From NCBI RefSeq assembly GCF_937958975.1, contig NZ_CALGRE010000052.1, positions 1 through 55,052 on the forward strand: a stretch of DNA of 55,052 nucleotides, given 5' to 3'. The stretch comes from an uncultured Eubacterium sp. GTDB taxonomy: Bacteria > Bacillota > Clostridia > Lachnospirales > Lachnospiraceae. The position numbers and the translations under genes are program-made. Positions 8,241 to 16,409 of this stretch are shown one piece after another. The notes beneath the pieces are model-generated. The model ran no database searches, was not told where the DNA came from, and saw nothing but the letters and a program-made list of their open reading frames with translations. How positions within the stretch are numbered: position 1 is the first letter of the stretch; every line of letters starts with the position of its first letter.

Positions 8241-9697
8241 TATCTGTTTACCTCATTTCCTCTCTTTATTGCATCAATTACTGCACCGGCCTTATGAGCA
8301 CACTCCATATATTCGTTCTCAGGTATACTATCTGCCACAATCCCTGCTCCTGCCTGGACAAATACTCTATCACCTTTTTTTACCGCCGTTCTGATAGCAA
8401 TACAGACATCCAGATTTCCTGATAAATCAATGTATCCTATCGCTCCTCCATAAACACCTCTTGGCTCTTTTTCTAATTCATCAATAATTTGACAGGCGCG
8501 AAACTTTGGAGCTCCGGACAATGTTCCTGCCGGAAGTAATGAGGCAACTGTATCACAACTGTCCTTATCCTCTCTAAGCGTTCCGCAAACTGTTGATGCA
8601 ATGTGCATAACTTTTGAAAATCTATGAATTTTCATATATTCCTCTACATAAACACTCCCATATTCTGCGATTCTTCCAATATCATTTCTTGCCAAGTCAA
8701 CGAGCATATTATGTTCTGCCAGTTCTTTCTCATCCTTTAACAAATCAATTTCAAGTTCTTTATCCTGTTCCTCCGTCTTTCCCCTAGGTCTTGTTCCCGC
8801 AACCGGAAATGTGGTAAGTTTCCCATCCACTAATTTCACCATTGTTTCAGGAGATGCTCCTGCAATCTGCATATCTTCTGACTGTATAAAATACATATAT
8901 GGCGACGGATTCGTAGTTCTGAGAACCCTGTAAGCACTCATCAGGCTTCCCTTGTAACCTGCTTCAAATCTTCTTGAGATAACTCCCTGAAAAATATCGC
9001 CCTCTCTAATATAATGTTTTGTTTTCTCGACCATCTCACAATATTCTTCCTTGGAAACATTGCACTGAAAGTCTACGTTTTCATCTACTTTCGTCTCAGG
9101 AAGAGAGTGTTGGTCAAAAATTAGTGCAATCATTTTTTCAATTTCCAAAAGCGCTGAATGATACCCCTGCAATCCGTCCTTTGCTTTCATATTTGCGATA
9201 ACCATAATCTTTTGTCTAAAGTGGTCAAATACAATTACTTTATCAAATAACATTAAATGATAATCATCCATATCACTACTCTTAATTTTTAATTTAGGTT
9301 CGGCATAAGCAATCATCTCATATCCAAAATACCCTACAAATCCTCCTGTAAATGTGGGCATTCCTTGTATTTTAGGAGATTTATATTTTTCCAGCTGTTC
9401 CCTTAACGCATCCATAGGATTTATTGCCACCGTTGTCTCAATCTCTCCACTTTTCTGTGTAACTTTTCCATCTTTACATGCAATATGAAGAACCGGCTCA
9501 TATCCCAAAAAAGAATACCTTGCCCATTTTTCTCCACCTTCAACACTTTCTAAAAGAAAAAAATTCTTTCCAAAAACCTCCATCTTCCTTAAAAGAGATA
9601 TTGGAGTAATCATATCTGCATATATCTCCCTGCAAATAGGAATCATACTGTAATCTTTTAGTAATGGTTCAATTTCTTCAAATTTTTGTGTATTCAT
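8240..9697 (-). CDS. trpE: Anthranilate synthase component I
   Basis: Converts chorismate and ammonia to anthranilate, the committed step of Trp synthesis. The 485-residue protein has the N-terminal LLES motif (48-51, in FFLLESVEGGEKWARYSFLG), the usual tryptophan feedback site. The C-terminal chorismate-binding domain has PSPYMYF, GASPETMV, PVAGTRPRG, LLPAGTLSGAPKFRA and GYIDLSGN. The enzyme is therefore probably inhibited by Trp as well as controlled by the T-box upstream. GGAGG precedes the ATG. It is the first gene of the operon. Confidence 0.97.
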   Translation of the reverse strand: MNTQKFEEIEPLLKDYSMIPICREIYADMITPISLLRKMEVFGKNFFLLESVEGGEKWARYSFLGYEPVLHIACKDGKVTQKSGEIETTVAINPMDALREQLEKYKSPKIQGMPTFTGGFVGYFGYEMIAYAEPKLKIKSSDMDDYHLMLFDKVIVFDHFRQKIMVIANMKAKDGLQGYHSALLEIEKMIALIFDQHSLPETKVDENVDFQCNVSKEEYCEMVEKTKHYIREGDIFQGVISRRFEAGYKGSLMSAYRVLRTTNPSPYMYFIQSEDMQIAGASPETMVKLVDGKLTTFPVAGTRPRGKTEEQDKELEIDLLKDEKELAEHNMLVDLARNDIGRIAEYGSVYVEEYMKIHRFSKVMHIASTVCGTLREDKDSCDTVASLLPAGTLSGAPKFRACQIIDELEKEPRGVYGGAIGYIDLSGNLDVCIAIRTAVKKGDRVFVQAGAGIVADSIPENEYMECAHKAGAVIDAIKRGNEVNR

Positions 9698-9728
9698 ATT
9701 TCCTCCTCAAAAATTATTAACTTTTGGG

Positions 9729-9770
9729 ACAAAAGAAAAGCTTTTGTCCCTTAAAAAAGGGACAAAAGCT
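9729..9770 (-). terminator. Conditional terminator of the trp T-box
   Basis: AGCTTTTGTCCC (9770-9759) and GGGACAAAAGCT (9750-9739) form a perfect 12-bp hairpin followed by a U-rich tract on the minus strand. A third segment, CTTTTGTCCC (9735-9726), can compete for the same downstream arm. Confidence 0.9.
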
Positions 9771-10007
9771 CTAATAAACTTCTGCGGTGCCACCCAAATT
9801 AATGTATAACACATTCTCTCACTACATACCATCATATGCATTCTCTTTTAACGGCGAGTCTCCGTCAGCGTCTACTTCTATCAACATTATAGTTTCAAGC
9901 TGCCCTCCTAAGTCCATTCGTTACTGATAGTTTATTGTCTCACACCTGCCGACAACTCTCTGAAAAACCTCTCAGTTAACTACTTACCCTTAGTCAACGG
10001 TTTATCT
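9739..10007 (-). promoter_or_regulatory. T-box leader of the trp operon (tRNA-Trp sensing)
   Basis: Fills the 348-bp gap between the EF-G-like gene and trpE. On the minus strand, stem I carries the usual CAGAGAG and GGUGUGAGAC distal elements. The specifier is UGG (Trp) at 9916-9914, in the context GAA-UGG-ACU. Further down is the T-box sequence UUUGGGUGGCACCGC near 9795-9783, which pairs with the tRNA acceptor end, and then the terminator hairpin. Uncharged tRNA-Trp would stabilise the antiterminator and allow trpEGDCBA transcription. The start is placed about 7 nt after the -10 box. Confidence 0.95.
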
Positions 10008-10013
10008 TTAATA

Positions 10014-10042
10014 ATTTTAAATCCTCTCTTTCAAAAAGTCAA
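10014..10042 (-). promoter_or_regulatory. Promoter of the trp operon
   Basis: TTGACT (10042-10037), 17 bp, TAAAAT (10019-10014) on the minus strand. It lies directly after the EF-G-like stop codon and immediately upstream of T-box stem I, so the operon has its own start. Confidence 0.8.
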
Positions 10043-10045
10043 GTT

Positions 10046-12118
10046 TTAATTCTGTTCTTTTATTTGTCTCTCCTGTACATCCGGTGGTGCCTGTTCATAT
10101 CTCGACACTACATATTCAAAATCTCCGCTTCCTCCTGTGATGGAACGAAGCGATGTGGAATACCCATATAATTCAAGCATTGGAACTTCGGCTTCTATCA
10201 ACTGTTTTCCATCCACTGGTGTCATATTCAGAATACGTCCACGCCTCTTGTTTAAATCACCCATAATATCACCGGAATATTTATCCGGAGCAGTTACACT
10301 CAACATAGCAATCGGTTCTAATAAAACTGGAGCTGCATCCATAAATCCATTCTTAAATGCAATAATGGTTGCCATCTTGAAAGCCATTTCTGAAGAATCA
10401 ACCGGATGATAAGAACCGTCAATTAATGTTGCCTTGACCCCCACAACCGGATAGCCTGCAAGGGGACCTGCTTTCACACACTCTTGCAGTCCCTTTTCTA
10501 CTGCCGGGAAGAAATTTCTAGGAACTGCGCCCCCAAAGATTTTTTCTTCAAATTCGTATGGCTTAGATAAATCTCCTGAAGGTTCAAATTCCATAACAAC
10601 ATCACCATACTGACCATGTCCTCCGGATTGCTTTTTATGTTTTCCCTGTACCTGTGCCTTCTTTCTAATCGTTTCCCTAAAAGCAATTCTTGGTTTATCC
10701 AGCTCTATCTTAACCTTATATCTGTCTTCTAATTTTGATGCTGCAATCATTATCTGCTGTTCACCTATTCCATAAATCAAAGACTGCCTGTTTTCTTCAT
10801 CAATCACAGTCTTTAATGTCAAATCCTCGATACACAGCTTTGTCAAAGCCTGCGCCATCTTATCTTCATCACCTTTATTCACTGCATGATAAGCCATATA
10901 AGTATATGGTTTTGACATCGTAGTTGGATGATATTCTATCGGCCATCCACGCGTAGATAATGTATCTCCGGTTCTTGTACTGGCTAATTTTCCTATTGCC
11001 CCAATATCACCGGAATATAATTCGCTTACTTCTATTACATTTTTTCCACGCATCACATATAATTTATTTAATTTTTCTTCAACATCCTTTGTTGCATTAT
11101 ATACGGTATCTCCAGCTCTTAAAATACCCGTTCGAACTTTTACCAGAGAATATTTTCCAACAAAAGGGTCCATAATTGTCTTAAATACATAGGCTGAAAC
11201 AGGTTTTGCACAGTCGAAATCAGCTTCCACCTCTTCTCCTGTGTCAATATTTGTTGCCTTTTTCATTACCTCTGCCTTATCAGCACTTGGGAAATACTTT
11301 TCACACGTCTGAAGAAAACTGTTTACCCCCTGGCAGCTCACTCCCGAACCAATCTGTACCGGTACGATATCACAACTGATAACGCTCTTTCTGAGCGCCT
11401 TAGAAATTTCTTCGTATGTAAATTCCTCACCTGAGAAATATTTATCCATCAATGCCTCATCAGACTCTGCAACAGCTTCCATCAGCTGCTCCCTGACCGG
11501 CTCCAATTCCGCAGCTACACTATCCGGAATTTCCATCTCTGTATAGTTACCTGCATCATCTAAGAATTTACGTCCTCCCATTTTAACTACATTTACATAT
11601 CCAGTAAGTTTTTCTTCTTCTATAATTGGCAAATGAAATGGAGCAACCTTCTTTCCAAACATATCTTTTAACTGCTCCACAGTCTCCATATATTTGGCAT
11701 TTGAATCATCCATATTTGTCACAAAAAAGATTCTAGGAATCTGCCTTCTCTCACAAATCTCCCATGCCTTAACTGTTCCAACTTCAACTCCTGCCTTACC
11801 ATTTACTACAATTACGGCAGCGTCCGCAACGCTCATCGCATCTTCCATTTGTCCGACAAAATCAAAATATCCCGGTGCATCCAGAATATTGATTTTTAGT
11901 CCGTTCCACTCAATCGGAACTACGGAAGCACTGATAGAAAATTTTCTGTTTATTTCCTCCTTATCGTAATCACTAATGGTATTACCATCCTCTACACGTC
12001 CTTTTCTGGTAATCACACCTGTAGCATATGCTACAGCTTCTGCAAGAGTTGTCTTTCCCGCCCCTCCATGACCAAGAAAGACAACGTTTCTGATATCCGA
12101 TGTCTTATAAACATTCAT
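10046..12118 (-). CDS. EF-G-like translational GTPase paralogue
   Basis: A 690-residue protein with the domain order of elongation factor G: GTPase domain (about 1-270), beta-barrel domain II, and domains III-V ending in the EF-G C-terminal fold (MLELYGYSTSLRSITGGSGDFE). The P-loop is GHGGAGKT (16-23) instead of the GHVDAGKT of housekeeping EF-G, which marks the paralogue group. Two further motifs differ. G3 reads DAPGY, with Tyr84 where EF-G has the catalytic His. G4 reads TNMD where NKMD is expected. It may act on ribosomes with unusual nucleotide use; the main fusA is presumably elsewhere. A good promoter precedes it and it stands alone. Confidence 0.85.
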   Translation of the reverse strand: MNVYKTSDIRNVVFLGHGGAGKTTLAEAVAYATGVITRKGRVEDGNTISDYDKEEINRKFSISASVVPIEWNGLKINILDAPGYFDFVGQMEDAMSVADAAVIVVNGKAGVEVGTVKAWEICERRQIPRIFFVTNMDDSNAKYMETVEQLKDMFGKKVAPFHLPIIEEEKLTGYVNVVKMGGRKFLDDAGNYTEMEIPDSVAAELEPVREQLMEAVAESDEALMDKYFSGEEFTYEEISKALRKSVISCDIVPVQIGSGVSCQGVNSFLQTCEKYFPSADKAEVMKKATNIDTGEEVEADFDCAKPVSAYVFKTIMDPFVGKYSLVKVRTGILRAGDTVYNATKDVEEKLNKLYVMRGKNVIEVSELYSGDIGAIGKLASTRTGDTLSTRGWPIEYHPTTMSKPYTYMAYHAVNKGDEDKMAQALTKLCIEDLTLKTVIDEENRQSLIYGIGEQQIMIAASKLEDRYKVKIELDKPRIAFRETIRKKAQVQGKHKKQSGGHGQYGDVVMEFEPSGDLSKPYEFEEKIFGGAVPRNFFPAVEKGLQECVKAGPLAGYPVVGVKATLIDGSYHPVDSSEMAFKMATIIAFKNGFMDAAPVLLEPIAMLSVTAPDKYSGDIMGDLNKRRGRILNMTPVDGKQLIEAEVPMLELYGYSTSLRSITGGSGDFEYVVSRYEQAPPDVQERQIKEQN

Positions 12119-12190
12119 ATATCTACCTCCTTTTATTTAATTTTCATCATATCCGTCAGTGAAAAATTTACACCTCAACTATATGTATTT

Positions 12191-12219
12191 ATTCTACTCT
12201 ATATAATATGACAATACAA
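12191..12219 (-). promoter_or_regulatory. Promoter of the EF-G-like gene
   Basis: TTGTAT (12219-12214), 17 bp, TAGAAT (12196-12191) on the minus strand. The 5' leader to the ATG at 12118 would be about 65 nt and includes AAGGAGG. Confidence 0.6.
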
Positions 12220-12251
12220 GGAAGGTTAATATTTTAACAAGGTGTTTTATA

Positions 12252-12292
12252 AATTAAATTAAGGCGCCAAAACATGGCACCTTAATTTAATA
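12252..12292 (-). terminator. Terminator after the arabinan-type enzyme gene
   Basis: Arms of about 16 bp (TTAAATTAAGG-GCCA and TGGC-CCTTAATTTAA, one mismatch) enclose a short loop right after the stop codon at 12300. The following tract is AT-rich rather than pure T. Confidence 0.65.
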
Positions 12293-12299
12293 TCCATTA

Positions 12300-15200
12300 T
12301 TATTTATTACCTGCACTTATGTATGCAGTCCCTTTATAATCTATTTTTGAATATCCTTGATTCACAATAGAAAGAATATTTGTATACAGATATTCGTGTG
12401 AATTTTGATTGTTCATCAAACTTCCCTGATAAAGGATATCTGCCACCTCATAAGCCGAATATGTTTTTGCATCGGTATACACATACGACCCATCAGATAG
12501 CTCTGCATATGCCTTTACTTTCCATTTTTCGCTATATTCTGCCGGCTGTTTCGACGTAAACTTTACTGTCATTGCATAACTGGATGCAATATTAGAATCT
12601 GAAACTTTTTCAGTCAGCAATCCCTGACCTGTACTTTCAAAACTCTTCACATACTTGTTTGTGCTTCCAACATAAAAATCTTTTTCCTGTACATAGTCAG
12701 CAAGGGAATATAACATACCTGAGCTCACAACTTCTTTTCCATTGATTACAGAATCAACAGAGTATACTGTTCTCATTCCTCCAATTGTGGCACTAATCTG
12801 ATAACCGTTTATTTCTATTCCTCCATCAATTGTCTTTGTTCCCTGAGGCATTTCCTGTGGTGTTATGGTTGGTCCATAAACCTCCAAAACTGTTTTTCCA
12901 TAATCATCTTCCGTGAAATGGATTCTATCAATGCATAATCTTCTTGGCTCAGTTGTCGTGAGATTACTATGACAATGATACACGATAAACATCTCACTTC
13001 CATCCGGAGTGGCAACAATACCGTGATGACCTGCTCCATGAACTAATGTATTGGACTGCATAATCGGATTATTTTCATATTTAGAGTATATTCCAAGAGG
13101 ACTCGTACCGGTTGCATATCCACTTCCATAATAATCACTTTCAAAATGGGAACCTGAATATGTAAGATAATATACACCATCCTTTTTAAGCATAAACGGA
13201 CCTTCTACTACTTTTGCCTTATTTGTCTCCCATGATTCTTCCGGTGAAATAAGACAGGTGATTGTCGAATCATCCATTGTCTTCATATCTGCATTTAATT
13301 TAGCACCATAAATATAATTTCCATCCGCGACTCCGTTTTTACCATAAAAGCGGACAAAATAGATATAATACTGACCATCATCATCTTTAAATACATGCGC
13401 ATCAATCTCTTTGCCCTCGTGCATTGGCTTTCTCTCATCTGCCCTCTGTTTAAATGGTCCCAATGGCGAATCACTTGTAGCTACACTCAAGTGTTCGTTT
13501 GCCACATAGTACATATAAAAAATACCGTCTTTTTCTATCAAATCCGGAGCCCAGAAACCTGAATCTCCATACACATCATCCTTTGACAAAGCCCAGCCCC
13601 TGTCCGTCCAATTTACCAAATCAACAGAAGAATATACCTTAAATCCCTGATTTGCATTCTCTGTATTTGTGGCATACATATAATAAACTCCATTATGATA
13701 TAATACATCAGGGTCAGCGCATGAATTTAAAACTGAGTTAGTATAAGTTTTGTCAGGAACTTCCGGTTTGTATGCACTTACCTTAAGATTCTTGAAAGAT
13801 GCACCTGCAAGCCAATGCCGAAATCCAACGGTTCCACTTGAAAAGTCATTATCGACTGCTACTATTTTTGCATAATTCTTTCCATTATAATTGACATATC
13901 CTTTTATTTCATTTCCCGATACAGCCACAGAAACATGATAATATTTGTTATATTCTACAGTCATCTTCTTTTTGGCAATCTCAACCCACTGATTTTGGTG
14001 TACTTTTCCAAGTATTGCCTCATTCTTTAAAGCATCAATTCCAAAATAATATCCGTCATATCCATCCGAAACTCCACTATACGGATTATTAACCCTGAAA
14101 ATAATTCCTCCCTGATTGCTATTTTTACTGCTGTCTTCTTTCACTCTAATATCTGCTTCTACCACAAAATCATCAAAGCTTTTATCTGATACTACTATCT
14201 TATTAGAATTTCCATCATTAATTGTCAAAGTATGATTACTGTATACCGGTGAACCGGAAACCAAACCCGGATAATATTGTAATCCATTAGAGTTCGTAAA
14301 ATCATTATGATACAATAAACTTCCTGTTCCAGGAATTACAGCCTGTTCACTGCTATGTGTATAGTCACTGTAATCAAAATTCTGTAAATAATTTTCAAAT
14401 ACAGGAGTCCACCATTCTTTATAACCTGTTGCAGTTGGATGAATGTTATCTGCCATATATCTGGCATAATCTGATGCACTCACATTTCGCATAGACTCGT
14501 TATTCCATAAATCAATAATTCCTATATGCCATTTTTCCTGAAGTTTATACAATGCATCTACCATTGCCTGATAATTTGGACTATTATAATACGTGTTTGT
14601 ATAGAATGTCACAGGACAATCCCATGTGTTTTTTGCATAACTAATAATATATTCCATAGCTCCTATTATCGTTGATTTATCGAAATCAGACGAATTATAG
14701 GAATTGCTTATGCTTCCCAGCGGAAGATTTTTGGAAGCATCATTTGTTGAAAGCTGACATATAAAGTGGTCGCACTCTGCCGTACTGTCTAAATTTTTGA
14801 GCATACGCTGAATATATGACGTAGAACCATTATCCACTAACGTAGTCCCTGAAACTGCCTCTTTCACACATGTACATCCATTTCTCTGTGCTATATAATC
14901 CACAAAAGATACACCTCCGGAAGCATAACCATAGGTTACTGACGAACCTAGGAAGAAAAATGTCTTTCCTTTAATATTTGGCTGCATATTTTCTCCTCCC
15001 TTCCCAAGAACATCCATCTGATAAAATCTCTGATTACCGGAAAAATGGTCAATAGAAATCAACACTTCATTGGAAGCTGTTTCAATCATCCCCGGAGCAT
15101 ACGCACCGGAACCATCTGTCCATATCGGAGTCAAATCTCCCCATGTCTCAAAATTATTCAACGTTTTAATATATTTGATATGAGTTCTTCTCTTGGATAC

Positions 15201-16130
15201 GACTTCTGACGATGCATCCGGTGTTCCTCCAAAATCCTCATCTGTACAAAATACAACACCCACCGGACCATTTCCAACACGAATCGCCATTGGACAATAT
15301 GCGTTATATCTTCTACCGGAGGCTGAGTCTATCTTACTCTCATAGACAATTTTTCTTCCGGAATAGTTCCATGTACGTCCTCCGTCAAAAGACTGTATTG
15401 CACGAACAACATTAGAATATACACCACCGGACCTGTCATCTTCAATACCCTCAGTGACAACCATAATCCTGTTATTTCCTAAATCAACAACAGAAGCCAT
15501 CCCATCACGCACAAATTTGGAAGCATTTGCATCTCTCGAAGCGGCAACTACTCCATATTTATCCCAGGAACCTGTCAAACCATTCCGCCCCTGCATTGCA
15601 ATCCATTGAGCGCCACTCACACCGTTTTGTGTAGCCAAAGGCTCCGAATCATAATAACATTGTAAATCTCCATTTTGTGCTATAAATAACCATGGAGCAC
15701 CTACAAACTGCGAACACCCTGCAATAACTGTACTGTCATAAACCCAGTCATATCCGCCATTATCGCTTCTGCAAATCACAACGGCATATTGATTACTTGC
15801 ATTTTTTTCACGAAAGGCGCAGAATATGGTATCCGTCTGCGGCACCGCAAGAAACATTACATCACCATAATTGATGTTATCATTACTTGCTACTGTTCCA
15901 ATGCGGCTCCATGAAGTCCCCTTATTGGAACTTGACCATACCTCTATGGCATGACCGGAACTTCGTCCGCCAATCACCACACCATCTTTGCGCGTTGTCA
16001 TAGAGCGAATCGGTCCCGAACCATAATAAAGTTCACTTATCTCACTTGCCGAAATCACCCTGGGAGCTGTCGTAAATATCATGGTAAAAACCATAATACC
16101 TACCAAAAAAACACTTAAACATTTTTTCAT
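12300..16130 (-). CDS. Secreted multidomain arabinan-type enzyme: GH93-like + SGNH + lectin-like + GH43
   Basis: A 1276-residue exported protein. The start is the ATG at 16130 (AGAGGAG 8 nt upstream), giving a signal peptide MKKCLSVFLVGIMVFTMIFT; residue numbers below count from a TTG six codons earlier. Residues 40-385 form a six-bladed sialidase/GH93-type propeller with repeated S-D-GG-W blades. Residues 395-590 form an SGNH esterase: FLGSSVTYG (Ser402), QLSTND, and D567/H570 in DNIHPTATGY. Residues 610-795 are a concanavalin-like sugar-binding domain. Residues 800-1100 are a GH43 propeller: base D812 in ADPDVLY, D916 in EIDAHVF, acid E982 in VVEGPF. The last 160 residues are unassigned. 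Arabinan or arabinoxylan is the likely substrate (exo-arabinanase plus arabinofuranosidase plus de-esterification); this is inferred from families. Confidence 0.85.
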   Translation of the reverse strand: MKKCLSVFLVGIMVFTMIFTTAPRVISASEISELYYGSGPIRSMTTRKDGVVIGGRSSGHAIEVWSSSNKGTSWSRIGTVASNDNINYGDVMFLAVPQTDTIFCAFREKNASNQYAVVICRSDNGGYDWVYDSTVIAGCSQFVGAPWLFIAQNGDLQCYYDSEPLATQNGVSGAQWIAMQGRNGLTGSWDKYGVVAASRDANASKFVRDGMASVVDLGNNRIMVVTEGIEDDRSGGVYSNVVRAIQSFDGGRTWNYSGRKIVYESKIDSASGRRYNAYCPMAIRVGNGPVGVVFCTDEDFGGTPDASSEVVSKRRTHIKYIKTLNNFETWGDLTPIWTDGSGAYAPGMIETASNEVLISIDHFSGNQRFYQMDVLGKGGENMQPNIKGKTFFFLGSSVTYGYASGGVSFVDYIAQRNGCTCVKEAVSGTTLVDNGSTSYIQRMLKNLDSTAECDHFICQLSTNDASKNLPLGSISNSYNSSDFDKSTIIGAMEYIISYAKNTWDCPVTFYTNTYYNSPNYQAMVDALYKLQEKWHIGIIDLWNNESMRNVSASDYARYMADNIHPTATGYKEWWTPVFENYLQNFDYSDYTHSSEQAVIPGTGSLLYHNDFTNSNGLQYYPGLVSGSPVYSNHTLTINDGNSNKIVVSDKSFDDFVVEADIRVKEDSSKNSNQGGIIFRVNNPYSGVSDGYDGYYFGIDALKNEAILGKVHQNQWVEIAKKKMTVEYNKYYHVSVAVSGNEIKGYVNYNGKNYAKIVAVDNDFSSGTVGFRHWLAGASFKNLKVSAYKPEVPDKTYTNSVLNSCADPDVLYHNGVYYMYATNTENANQGFKVYSSVDLVNWTDRGWALSKDDVYGDSGFWAPDLIEKDGIFYMYYVANEHLSVATSDSPLGPFKQRADERKPMHEGKEIDAHVFKDDDGQYYIYFVRFYGKNGVADGNYIYGAKLNADMKTMDDSTITCLISPEESWETNKAKVVEGPFMLKKDGVYYLTYSGSHFESDYYGSGYATGTSPLGIYSKYENNPIMQSNTLVHGAGHHGIVATPDGSEMFIVYHCHSNLTTTEPRRLCIDRIHFTEDDYGKTVLEVYGPTITPQEMPQGTKTIDGGIEINGYQISATIGGMRTVYSVDSVINGKEVVSSGMLYSLADYVQEKDFYVGSTNKYVKSFESTGQGLLTEKVSDSNIASSYAMTVKFTSKQPAEYSEKWKVKAYAELSDGSYVYTDAKTYSAYEVADILYQGSLMNNQNSHEYLYTNILSIVNQGYSKIDYKGTAYISAGNK

Positions 16131-16276
16131 TACTGTTTCTCCTCTCAATTTTTTCTGTTAAGTTATTCATCTCTCCACAATATATTGATATTTTACTTCA
16201 TCTAAAATACCAATACAAGTATATTATTTTTTGAAAATGTATCTGTTTTCGTTTCATTTTCCTCTTGAACTTTTCA

Positions 16277-16299
16277 CGTTAAAGTGTTACACTTTAACG
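16277..16299. promoter_or_regulatory. Perfect 23-bp palindrome, probable operator
   Basis: CGTTAAAGTGT, a central T, then ACACTTTAACG: 11-bp arms with no mismatch. It lies 147 bp upstream of the arabinan-type gene (minus) and 111 bp upstream of tyrA (plus). A possible minus-strand promoter (TTACAG, 16 bp, TAAAGT) ends inside it, which would suit a repressor. The rest of the 279-bp intergenic region is AT-rich with no further gene seen. Confidence 0.6.
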
Positions 16300-16377
16300 C
16301 ATTGAATTATGACTGTAAAAATAGAAAGGATTGATTCTCATTTCTTTTTTTATTATAATCTTATCTAAATGCAAACA

Positions 16378-16394
16378 GCCGCTTTCACAGCGGC
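16378..16394. other. Small GC-rich hairpin before tyrA
   Basis: GCCGCT, TTCAC, AGCGGC: a 6-bp stem ending about 6 nt before the tyrA Shine-Dalgarno. There is no T tract. It could affect translation initiation. Confidence 0.4.
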
Positions 16395-16409
16395 AGAATG
16401 GAGATTAAT

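Noticed and set aside
12300..16130. Long frames antisense to the large glycoside hydrolase gene and other antisense frames in the window
   Set aside because: They show no ribosome binding sites or recognisable domains and are explained by codon bias of the real genes.
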